The position numbers and the translations under genes were made by a program. Shown here piece by piece: positions 1 to 12,500 of a stretch of DNA of 64,000 nt. The stretch is from Eudromia elegans (taxonomy: Eukaryota > Chordata > Aves > Tinamiformes > Tinamidae). The DNA lies in the NCBI GenBank assembly GCA_003342815.1, contig PTEX01000055.1:744001-808000 (forward strand), read 5' to 3'. The notes under the pieces are model-generated. The model saw only the letters and a program-made list of their open reading frames with translations, ran no database searches and was not told the DNA's origin. The stretch's first letter is position 1; each line of letters starts with the position of its first letter.

Positions 1-498
1 AGAGAGAGCCTTTTTGTGCAACAGAAGTGATTGCTAGCTAGAAAATAAGTAATATCTCCCTTTTAAGATAAAAGATAAGGAATTGGAAATCAAGTGTTGG
101 CTTGTTCATCTATTTATATGCTTTTGTGTTGGTGCTTTCCTTCCCAGTAACTAGACGTGACTGTGCTCCTGCCAATATAAGTTGGAACAGTGAGTGCTTC
201 TGAAAGATGCAGGAAAATTGCTGCATGTTAGAATTGGAGCTTGTTAATCTGAGAGCTTGCATAGGCAGAGTCAGATGGATTTGGCAGCCTCCATATTCCT
301 GAGTTTATCAACAGAGCTATTAGAAAATAACAAACTGGCTGTTAATAACAGGGACTGTTAAGAAACTGTATGCCCTTTCTCTGTGATGTTCTGAACTGTC
401 TGTCTTAGTCTCATAAGTGAACTTTTTGCTGTCTGTGAAAGTAAAATAAAACTGAAGTATGTTCTTCAAATACTGATTTGTTTCCCCTCTTTAAATAG
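1..498 (+). other. IGF2R: IGF2R intron 3 (3' part)
   Basis: This is intronic sequence upstream of the first exon in the window, ending in a T-rich tract and the AG at 497-498. I see no exon, repeat element or RNA gene in it. Confidence 0.8.
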
Positions 499-597
499 GG
501 TACTCCTGAATTTGTAACAGCAACAGAGTGTGTGCACTATTTTGAATGGAGGACCTTTGTAGCCTGTAAGAGAGACTTGTTTAAGCCTGTGAAAGAG
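499..597 (+). CDS. IGF2R: IGF2R exon 4: end of repeat 1
   Basis: Phase 0 in and out, 33 codons, starting [10 protein letters not shown]. It contains the closing strand of repeat 1 ([12 protein letters not shown]) and has the same length as the human segment I remember. Confidence 0.96.
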
Positions 598-3500
598 GTA
601 ATCTATATACTCCGTCTATAAAGCTACATTTTGACCATGTAGCAATTTTACTCTAAGCTCGCTAAACCACAGACACTTCTCAATAACTGATCTAGACCTG
701 ACTTCTCAATGATCATGTATGGACTTGCTGAGAATTTTAAGCCGTTTAAGCCACCCTTTTATGGTCTGTATGATTATTTATTGTAAAAGTGCTGTAAAAA
801 AATACTAAAGCAGAACATGTTAACTTTGAGTGGCTAACTTTGGCCAACATATTTAACTTTTTTCCTTTAAGTTTGGCTACAAGTACTTCAGCTTTCAGAA
901 GTAAAAACCTTTTCCAAATATTAGTCTGTTTTTATCTATACCTACTTGTAGATTCTGCCTACTTACATAGCGTGGATTGCATGTAACTTTTTTATGTTTT
1001 AGGTGCCCTGCTATGTGTTTGATGAAGATTGGAAGAAACATGACTTGAATCCTCTGATCAAAATTTCAGGAAGTTATTTGGTGGATGATTCTGATGATGA
1101 TTCCTTGTTTATAAACCTCTGCAGGGACTTAGGTGTGAACATCTACTTGTATTGTCTGATAAATTTATATTAGAATGGCTGTTTCCTTGTGCCTTGCTTG
1201 AGGTTGTCGGACTTAAATTTATGTTTTAGGGCTTGCACTGTTGTTTAAAACTACATCTGTTTTAAAACCTGCTTTCTGTGGAGCCAAGTCTTGTTCCAGC
1301 TCCTTTTCTAGATGGATAAGGTTTGTAAGGGAAGCTATTTTAAACAGAATTGGTGAAGAACTTTGCTTGTCTTGCTGCTGCTTCTTTGCTTGCAGCCTAA
1401 GACGGCATTCTTAGCTTCTTGCTCAAGGTTCTAGTCCAGGTTGTTTTAGTTGCATGTCTTGAGACATGTCTAAAAGTATTTAGGTACTTGGGTGAGTGAC
1501 AGTGCATGACTAGCACTTTCCAGTCATTTGGGAGCTGTGTAAGGAAATAATTTAAAATGTATTGGAAAGGCTAATTTCACTCTATACTTGCAGTGATTTT
1601 TTTCTGCTGGGCAGTTAAAGGTGTATTTTTCATCCCCCTTAGCAGCTGAATAGTTCTGGATTTAATAGCAGGTCTACTAAGCAGGTTTCTTAAATCTCAT
1701 TAGTCTGAAAATTGTCACTGACAATTTTGATTTTTTTGTGAACTTCTGAATTTTATAAACCATTATGACGAACCATTTCAGTGTTGTGAAAAAAAATTAC
1801 TTAGAACACTTCATAAGGTATTGGAGCCTTATACATACAAATATTATGCTACCACCTGGAAGCTAGTGTCAGGTACTTCAGTTATGAAAGGATGAACTTG
1901 TGACCCAAAGCAGGGCAAAAGTAACAAGAAATACTTCTTTTAGATAACAAATACTATGGTAGTTTTCTTGCCAGCTTCTCCTTATAGTGTAACCTGGTGT
2001 AAAGGTATTTTTAGGAAAGGGTAAATCGGTGGATGGAAAGTGAGTCCACAGATAAAACAGCGAATTATTTCATGCAAGGCTTATACTCAGCGTTGTTTCC
2101 TGTATTCTGTAACAGGACGTTCAAGCGAAGAGACCAGCAGCTGTCCTGTTGGCAGTGCTGCTTGCTTGCTACGTGGAGGTCGTGCTTATGATGTTGGTCG
2201 TCCTCACGAACAACTGAAACTTCAAAACAAAGACAGGTACCTAGTTTATTTGATGATGCTTCTGTGAGCACTTCTCAGTTGTCTGGGCCCGATTTAAGAA
2301 TTTAACTTCTAGGTGACTCATTGTTACCATCAATATATTTTCAGTATTGTAGGGTTGTCCAGGAAGAGTTTCATTGAACACCAGCAAAGAGGTGTTCTCT
2401 CTTCCATAACAGATCAAGTGTTCTTCACTGTGGGAGATTCCTGTTTATAGAATTGGATAAAATCTCAAAAGCTGGGACTGACTGGGGTTCTCTGCCTTTG
2501 AGCAGAACTAAGTTCTTACTCCATCTGCCTGCCATCTGAGGGCCTGAAGGAAAAATTCACTTGACTGTCTGGGTTTACTCACTGCCTTTGGCTCAGTCTG
2601 CCACTCAGGAGCACCTCAAGTTGAGAACAGGTCCAGATGTTGCCCTTCTGTGTATCTTTGCATTGAGGACTCCTTAATTTAACAAGCATAAGTAATGCAA
2701 AGATGGCTGTAATTGGGGGTATGGAACTGGAACTAGCAGAAACCTTTTTATAATGCTATCTCTTGTACTAAAAGTGTAGCATGAAAGAAAGGCATCCCAT
2801 ATGTGGTTTGGGGGACTTAACAGTTAAAATGATCTTTTTGATTATCAGGTCATATGAGCCTGCTTACCATATACATAGGAGTCACTAATAACATGTTAAC
2901 TTTTATAGTACTACTTTTTCAGATTGTAGTGTAAGAAAATGGTAGAAGCTAAGCTAACAATGGAGGCAATAGCTTCTGGCTTTTATGTGATAAGTTGATT
3001 TTTGACTTTTTTTCTCAGTTTACAAAAAATTGTTGATGTCCTACAGAACTGGCCCCCCCTTTCTGCCTCTCCTCTCTCTCCCCATCTGCCAACATGAACC
3101 AAGTAGCTGAAGGATTCTGCACTAAAGGAGAAGGTTAAATCTGAGGGAACATAACAATGTTCTCATATCGAAGTGCAAATAATACTCAAAATGCAAGTAG
3201 AGGCTGCCCCTGGACTGTCTTGTTCCTGTTAGGATTGCTGAAACAGTTAATTGTGTGCAATGAACCAGCTTAGGGCTGTCTGGGAAGGGAGTGAAATGTT
3301 TGTATTGGTCTCCTGCAGTATGGAGAGGCCAGCAGGTGAGAGATGTGACCAACCTGAAGCAAGACTGACACCCTTCTGCAAGTTGCGGTCTTGTTGGTTA
3401 GACTCTTGTTTGTTAGAACAGTAATACTCGGAAATTGAACTGAGGTTGGCTTGCTTTCTCATCCAAGTTAACCTTGCCACATCATCCTGGCACACAGGTA

Positions 3501-6500
3501 TCTTGTTTTGTGCCTCCTCTCCCAGCTAATGATGTTTTCCTGCAGTCAGTTCTGGGAGCAGGATGGGAAGATTATCAGTGTGCAGGTGGTAAACCTTAGG
3601 AATGTACTAAAACATCAGTGCTTTCAGAAAGTTGCAAGACTCTCATATCTGCTCTCCAGCAATCTGAGAATAAAGCTAGAATGTTTTCATAACTATCAGC
3701 CAAGCTCCCACTGTCTGAGTTAAGGTGTTGAGTATTGTCTTAAGTGACAAGCAAGAGCCTGCTGTAATAAGTAATTTTACTGGTATTTTTTGTAACCTTT
3801 TAGTTAACTGTAGGAATAAAGATGTCTTTAGAAGTGACTTTCAGGGTGGAGGTTGCTTTAGCATATTCTCCCTGGGTGTCTAGAGGCTGTTCCTCTAAAA
3901 CATCTTCTCTACTATGTCTTATGTCTTGATGTCGTTCTGATTTGTCTCTGTATCTAGACTGGTACTGAGTTATGAGAGAGTATATACTGATGAAGAGGAT
4001 CGTCCAGACTTCTGCTTTGGCCATAACCCAGCAGTGACCATCACTTTTGTTTGCCCATCAAAGAGGGGAGAGGAGGTAACTTTGCTGCTTTAGCCTGTGT
4101 TAAATGATTGGTCTCTTAACTTCTGTGTGTGTGTGTGTGTTTGGTTTTGGGGTGTTTTTGTTTTGTTTTTGTTTTTGTTTTTTTTTTTTCTTTTGAGGAG
4201 TGAAGGGAACAGACTTCTGTTTTGCAGGTTGTCAAGAATGTGGGATTGTTAATATAAAATACTCTTCAGAAAAAGGTTTAGGAATTTTTTTTTAAAAAAG
4301 CTTAGGAATTAAGAACTTGATTAAAATGTCCTTCTGAAATTTTTCTCTTGTTTTGGTAAGTTTGGTTGTCCTTTTGTAGATTGAAGATTATTCTCTGAGA
4401 ACAGGACAGCATTTAGGGCAGTGTTCATGCTCAGCCGTGGTCTTGGCTTGCTGATAAGCACTTTTCTAACACCAGTAAGACTGGGCATGCTTAAGATGTT
4501 GCCTGCAAGTTGTTTTTTATAAATCTAGTCTTCCTTGGGAAAAAGCTAATAAGTGTCATTACTTGGCTAATATCTGTCACTTACAAGTACATTTATGAAC
4601 TTCTTTTACCTTAAAGTAAAATCTGTCATGTTCACCCACCAAGCAGTCTCTGCCTGCCATTGATTAAGTGTTGTGCAGTGTCTGCCTTGAGTGACATGGT
4701 GCCAGGTAGTCTGGGGTATGTGGCACTCTAAATGCACCTGGAGTGAGTATGCCTAATGCCCTGCTATTTCACATTCTAGTGGTCTTGCTTGCAGGCTTGT
4801 GAAGGAGGAGCTCTTCTGCAAGCTTTAGGCTCATGTTTGCCCCTCACCTGACCCACAAAACTATCTGTGCTTTCTTTACCACTGCAGAAACAGATCATAG
4901 ACCTTTGCCTGCTGTTACTTTTTAATAGTTCACTATAACCACACATGTATAGTGTGTGCTACGAGCAGGAATGTTAAGGTTACTTGTGTCTAAATTGAGT
5001 AGCTGTCTGTGTGTCTGCCTGCTGTTTTAGTTGATGGTGGAAATATGGGGTTATGAAACAAAGTGAATGCTTTTTTTTTTTTTTTTTTTATTTGAAAGTC
5101 AGGAAAAAAAAAAGACAAAAATATTGCACTATGGAAGACATCTGACAAGTGTTGACTAAGGAATTCTCAAGCCTATGTCTCGCTCCTGATTTAGACTGAG
5201 GGAATCCAAGTTACTGAAATGGGCAGTGTGCGAGCAGCTTGCTTGCCTTCAGAGAATCCTTAATCGCTGTTCCCTTGTTTGGACTCGTCTGAAAGGCAAT
5301 GCTATGCTCAACAACTTGGGCTCAGCTAAAGCTGTTTCGGCTTTAGCTCGCATGTTAAGGAAAAAGTACTTAGTCCTGGTAGTCTTCTGGTAATGCTTGT
5401 TGTTCCAGCTCTGTGTAGCTTGCCAGTTGTTTGCCTCATTGCTAAGAGGTGTTTATTCTCTTCTCAACCTAGTTCTGAGAAGCCAGACACCATGTTTGCA
5501 GCTCCTAAGCAATTTAGAGGCAATCCTTATTGACTCTTAACTGAATGTGGCTGTATTACTCCAAAGACTATTTTAAACAGAAGTTACCATATCTACCTGT
5601 GACTTTAATTCTGTTCACTTCCATATCAGAGTGCCGGGCCCAAACTCACAGCAAAAGCAAATTGCCGATATGAAATTGAGTGGGTTACTGAGTATGCCTG
5701 TCACAGGGATTATCTGGAGAGTAAGAACTGTCTTCTTACTAATGAGCAGCACGATATCTCCATAGACTTGAGACCACTTACTCTGCCTGCAGGTAAACTC
5801 TAATTTTTTTTTTTTTTTTTTTTTTTTTCTTTGAATGGGGTGTTGTTACTAGCAAGATTCTCTGCCTCACATTTGGAGACTGGAGAAATAGTCTGTGCAG
5901 TAGCTTTATGTGTTTTGTTGTGTTTTAGAACACTTATTTTCTTCTCATTCAGGATATGTAACACCATATTTTGCCAAAGATGACAACCAAGAATATTGCT
6001 ATTACTTGAATGTATGTGGGAAGACTGCTGCAGGTGACTGCAAGGACAGCACAGGTTTTATATCTTCTTGTCAAGTAAAACTTTCAACTAACCAGCATAA
6101 AGTAGCAGGAAGATTTGAGAATCAAACGCTAAGGTATGTGAAGAATTCTTTCCAGGCTCTTTGGCCATACTTAGTTGTTTGAATGGCAGTCTCTGTTTCC
6201 TAGCTAGGTGACCTTATGTAAGCAATATATGGTACAAAACAGAAGATTTTGCTCTGTATTTATTTGAAAACAATTAAGTGTACCAGGGAAGTATTAGCAA
6301 ATGAAGAACAAAGGGGATTGGTGGTAACCACTCGGGCCAGAAATTTTCCCTCCCTTCACTGTCAGAGTTGCAGGATGTGTTGTGCTATCCCTTGCCTGCC
6401 TTCATTTAAGGCAACAGGGCATTAGGTTGGATATTTTAGAGGTTCTGCCCTCAGCAAGAGGAGGACACTTGCACTGCCTTTGCAAGAGTATACCGTAACC

Positions 6501-9500
6501 AAATCCAAGGTTTAAGATGTCTAGGACTTTATGGTTCTAAGAATTTGAAGATTCCAACTGGTATTTTGGGACACTAGTTTATGTGAGGTTTCAAAGTAGA
6601 GATTCACACAAACATGACCTTTTATTCTGTCTGCGCGCATGATATCGAGTTGTGGGAACCATCTTCCAGGGAGTATGAATTCTTCCAGCTCCCAGAATAG
6701 CATTATGATAAGCTCTAAGGAAGAGGTGCTTTGCCACAGCTGGGAGAGCTATAGAACACTAAAACTGTGTACAAATTCATGTAAAATAACCAGAAAAAAA
6801 CCAGTGAATTTCTTTTGCTGTAAAAATGTCCGTATTAGTGCTGAAAATTTAGGTTTTTTTACCTCTGAGAGTGAATCAAATGCTTAGTATTCAAGAAAGT
6901 GGATTATTTTAAATGGAGAACATTGTATAATTGTGTTTAATCCCATTTTTTTCCTTGTCTAAAACTGACTTTTTACTCAGATATTCTGATGGGGATCTCA
7001 CTTTAATTTATCCAAATGGGGATGCATGTAGCTCTGGCTTTCAGAGGATGACTGTCATTAACTTTGAGTGCAATGAAACAGCAGGTGAGTGTAACAAACT
7101 GCTGGCTGTGCTCAGAGTTTGATTCATGTGCTTACTTTTATTAAACTAATAGATAGACCTTATGTTCAAAGGAATGCATGCTTTGAGCCACTGTTACAGA
7201 ATACATGCTTTGAGCCACACGAGGCTTTGAACCACCAGAAATATTTTTTAGAGTAAGCACTAATTTTGATAGATGGCAGGGTTGTCTGTGTAGTAGTGCT
7301 GCTATTCCTAAAAACTAATTCTGAGCCCTGAAAGAACCTGCTCTCTTAGCCTACAGTAAAGACAAAAGATTTGGTTTGCTGTCTTCCTTTATTGCATATT
7401 GATTTTGCTATATTTCTTTTTCTCTCTTCTTCCACCCTCCCCCAGTAAAACTTCTTTCACTGGAAACCTAACATCTAAATATCTATTTTTAATGTTAAGG
7501 TAATGATGGTAAAGGGTCTCCAGTATTTGCTGGTGAAGTGGACTGCACCTATTTTTTCACTTGGGATACGAAATATGCCTGTAAAGAGAAAGAAGATCTC
7601 CTTTGCAGAGTTGCTGATAAGAGAAAGCATTATGACTTATCACCTCTGATACGCAGTTCAGGTATGGCGGCATGAACTCAATTTGTAACTTCTGCCCCGA
7701 ATTTGCATGCATCTCCATTGCCCATTACAGTTCCTTAATCGAACACTACTCAGCTTTTGCTTCTCTTTGGTTTCCCATTCAGTCACTTTTTCTCAAAAGT
7801 GGCTGCATCTTGAAAGCAGCAGTGTTGATGACTGTCATGGTTCCTGTCATTGTTAGTTATTTTAAATTGGGGTTAATTTGGAGTTTTTAATGTGATAAAA
7901 GGTGTTTTGGAGCAGAAAGGTTGGACTGATTAAACAAGGCACCTTGTTCTTAGAGACTGTCTCTGTTCCAGAGTTGGCGCAGAACTGGGAAGCTGTGGAC
8001 AGTAGCCTTTCAGAGGCAGGAAGGAATCGTTATTACATCAATGTCTGCCATAAGGTGCTGAAGAAAGGAGGAGCTTTCAACTGCTCGGATGCTGCTGCTG
8101 TTTGTGCTGTAGGTGAGTCTCTTTATTTTTTTTTTGCAGAAGGCTTGGCGCTGCCCCTGTAAATGGAGTGCTACTGCACTTGAATAACTGAAGGCACTCA
8201 GGGAATGGTAGTTAATGAGTGTATTTCCCTCGTGCTCATGGAGAGCCCAGAAGAAATTATTTAAGTGGCCTTTTCTAACTAAAACGTGTTATGCGCTCCA
8301 CTTCTGGCTCTGTAGCACAGTTTGAGGGATTCAAAATAAATTTGGAAGTATATGCTATTTTTCTGTCTTTCAGTTGGCTAGATAAAATTTCACTTCTTTC
8401 TAGAGAAAGATTATAATAGCAAAAGTGATGTGTTTTAATCTCTGCAGATAAACAAAATGTGAGCAGGAATCTTGGAACCTATGTTTCTTCTCCTAAAAAG
8501 GTTGGAGGAAATATTCAACTTACCTATTTAAATGGTGACACCTGTGATGATAACAAAAGAATCAAAACTGTCATCACGCTTGTGTGCAGACCAGGTGAGA
8601 ATATCCACGTCTTGTTCTTTGAGTCAGTTAAAGCTGAATATGTAGTATGCCCAGGCAGAAGTACTAAATGTCTCTTATTTCTTCATACTGCTTACTAGGG
8701 TAATAGCAATATCATTGCGGGTATTTACCTCTGTTTAAGCTTTTTATACAAAGAACATGAGTCTCAAACTCTGATTCTCCCAAACAAGGTGAAGATATGT
8801 CGAAGTGCTTAAAGCTCCATAAATACGTGGAAGTTATAAAACCTTTGCAAAACATAAAAATAGTCTTTACAGAGCAGACAGGTTCTGAACTGAGATCAGA
8901 TACTTTGACCTTCTTTTCTAATAAGTTTATCTTACCTCTTACAGTTAAAAAGACTGAAAATAGTTCGTATTACTGTCTTCCACATAATAACACACAAGTT
9001 TAACTCTCTTCTAGAGAAATAGTTCTCCCTGAGTTCTTCTACCTGTCCCTCAGGGAGCTCAGTCCTGAGTGTGCTAGCTAATAGGATCAGCTCGTGCGCT
9101 ACTTACTGAAAAAGCTGTTGCTTTGTAGCAAAACACCACCTTTGAATAGCAAGGGTAACTTTTCTTTGAGTGTTATAGCACTCACTATTTGAGGGCTGGA
9201 GAGGACCTGAGCAATTAATCCCTGACTAAACTTTTCTTATCCGGGGAGATGACGTGTGCTCTTTAACTGTGAAGAAATTTTTTAATCTTTGTGAAGATGC
9301 ATTTTAACAGTTAATTTTGACACCTGATGCTGGGAGCAGGTGGGATTCAGAGCTCTGGGCTTAATTTGTTGTTCTTGTTGGTAACTTGACTATACTGTAT
9401 ATGATTCAACACATTGCTCTTATTTACCAGGTGATCTAGAAAGTGCTCCTATCTTAATTTCTGAGGATGCATGTTCATATGCCTTTGACTGGTATACTGC

Positions 9501-12500
9501 TGCTGCGTGTGTCCTGTCTAAAAGTGAAGGAGAAAATTGTCAAGTCTCTGATTCTCAGGCAGGTGTGTGTTTGTGTTGGTTAAGTTGAAAAGTATTTTGA
9601 GGGGCAGGGCTTGTGCCATAGCACTGAGCCATCCTTGAGGTACAAGAAACAAAGCAAGTTTGCCATAAGTCTAAATCTGCCATTTCCAAATATAAGTGTT
9701 TATCCACACACATATATGAAAGCTCAGAATAACATGAGCTTAATATTGATGTACTCTGTGTGTAGGGGAAATGAATGTAGTCTATTCCTTACTGTAGTAA
9801 ATCTTTCTGTAAGAACATGTATGTTTTCATTATGTCCAAACTGCAGTATTTCTGGAAAATATAATTGCATTAAGGGGAACTTAAAAGGAAGGCAAACCCT
9901 CTGTGTGTCCAGTAAATCAAGGTGATAAGGAAAAAGTGAATCTGATGAATGTGTACTGAATGAAACTTATTCTTACCAATTAGGCTTCTCTTTTGACTTA
10001 TCACCACTGACCAAGAATAATGGATACTATGTGGTTAATACTGCTGAATACTTGTTCTATATAAACATCTGTGGCAGTGTGCCAGAAGAGCTGTGTCACA
10101 CAAAATCAGGAGCATGCCAAGTAACGCCGAGGTGAGTAATAGCTCTGTTGTCTGTAACAGAAGAGCTCTTGTTGCACAAAGTGTTGTCTGTGTAGCACCA
10201 AGCAATCTGGGAACAAAACACTGCGCTACCTGTAACAGAATCGAGCTATTTGCATGTGGACTAATTACGCGGTGGTATTGTAATTGTGCTGTCATCTATT
10301 TCAAGCTGAGTATATACTTGTGTGATTTAGCTTACTCACCCTTGGCCTTTAAAAAAGCATCTCTTGTTACCCCTTGTGTTAGTCATAGGTGCCTTAAGCC
10401 ATGAATTAACTTTTGCAGCTATATCAAGCCAACCTACAGGTTCAAGGTCAATTGGATTTCCCCGTGTATTGGCTTAGAGAAGCACTGCTGCCTGGGCCAG
10501 CCTGGAAGAGGTAGAGGAAACAATCCTAGGTCTTAGAGCATGTGTTGATCCACATTTCTGTTGTTAGAAATGCTGTGTGGGCACAGACTCGCTCTGCAGT
10601 GCTACTTTGGTAGGAGATTCAAAGCTACTGTTTGTGATGGTATTTGTACAACATAACAGGCTGACCTGAAAACCTGTTGCCAGAGGTGTGGCACAATGCA
10701 AACATGTGCAGTTGCTACTTCGTTTTGCTCAGAATTACTCTCTCTAGCTAGGGAGAGGTCACTCCAGACCTTAAAAATGCTACTGGATGAGTGGTTAGAT
10801 TACATGTGACTGAACCAGCATTAAATCAGAGTAAAGAACCTCTCCCAGACTGCACTTGGTTATGTGTAGAACTAATAGCATGTGAAGATAGTTTTCTTTC
10901 TTGAATGAGAAGACTTACATAGAGCTTCACTGTTTTCCTGTGTTTGAATGAAAATAGATCGGACCCAGGCTGTGGTTTTAATTCTGCTCTAGAGAAGCAG
11001 TTGGCTTCTCTTCATGGCAATGCGATGTTTCCGTTATTGCTTTGGAGTATAGAGTTAGTGTTCTGAATATCCAAGCAAGAAACGCCTTCCTGTCCTTTCA
11101 AAGGACATCTGAATGTCTTACGCTTTCTTTTGGCAGCACTGTACTGTAGTCGCTTGTCTGGGTAGCCCTACTTAATCCTCTTGTCTAATTACAGTGTTTC
11201 TGTATAGCTATATATGTGTCTGTTGGTGTGTAGGATGTCTGAAGGGAACTTAATTTGAATTCTGTTCTGTCTCAGAGCCCACTCTTTTTTTCTTTCTCCC
11301 CTCTCTCTAGGAATGATCAGTCTTGGAGTCTGGGACTGCCTAGTTCCAAGCTGTCCTATTACGATGGGTTGATTCAGCTGACCTACAGAAATGGTACAGC
11401 ATACAATGATGAGAGGAAGACACAGCGAGCCACCCTTATAACTTTCCTGTGTGACCGTGAGGCTGGAAAAGGTCAACCTGAGTATCAGGTAAGCAATTCC
11501 AAATGAAGTAAGTGAGGTTCTCCATGCAGAAGGAGAGGCTCTCTGTGCTTAATTTGGTGCCCCAGAGATTCATGGATGGAGGAGGGGGAAAAAAAAAACC
11601 AACCCAATATCCATAGTGCAGATTGCTGATAAAAGATGCTTCTACTTGTTGTGATTGTAATTGCTTCTTGTTGCAGCTATAAAGCTTGGCTTGCTCACTG
11701 AGTAGTAAGCTGTTGACCTGGATCCAGGCTGCCACTTCACTATTTTTAACCTCTGGGTCGCAATGCCACCATTACTTTTGAGCGTCTATATATCTGTCTG
11801 TTTAAGAAACAAAACAAAAATGCTTTCTGACTGCAAGAGTACAAGCAATAGCTCTCTCCTGTAACATGGCAGACAGTACTTCACATGGCTCTGCTTCTTG
11901 TTTTGGGAGACTTGGTTGCACAGCAAGGAAACATCTATTAATAATAAGACAGATCTGCACAAATCAGCCTGAGAAAGTATATCCCAAAGCCAAGGGAAAA
12001 CAACAAGCTTAATACAAAAAGAAGTCTTGGTTCATAACATAGTTTTTACAAGCCACACTGAACTATTGTGGGTTTTTTTTAGGTAGAAGATAACTATACT
12101 TACAACTTCAGATGGTACACTGAATATGCCTGTCCTGAAGTACCTCTGGAATGTGTAGTGACTGATCCCAACACCATGGACCAATATGATTTGTCAAGGT
12201 ATCAAAGCACCATATCACTCAACTGTGGGTTTGGCTCTTCTAGCTATGTTCTTACTTGATAGCTGGGATGTCCAACTGCTTAGCAGTTGTGCAGGAGACA
12301 CATCTCCTGTGTGTGTGTCTTTGACACTTGACACACAAGTGACATCTTTGGTAATATCTTAACTGCTGCTGTGCTGCAATTAAAAGAATATTTCTCTGTA
12401 ACAAACTGACTTATCTTGTAAAATATTGGTTGATATTTTGGGTTGGTTTTCTTAAAAATATATATAATATACAAAAATTATTTTAATTTCCCTCTTTCTC

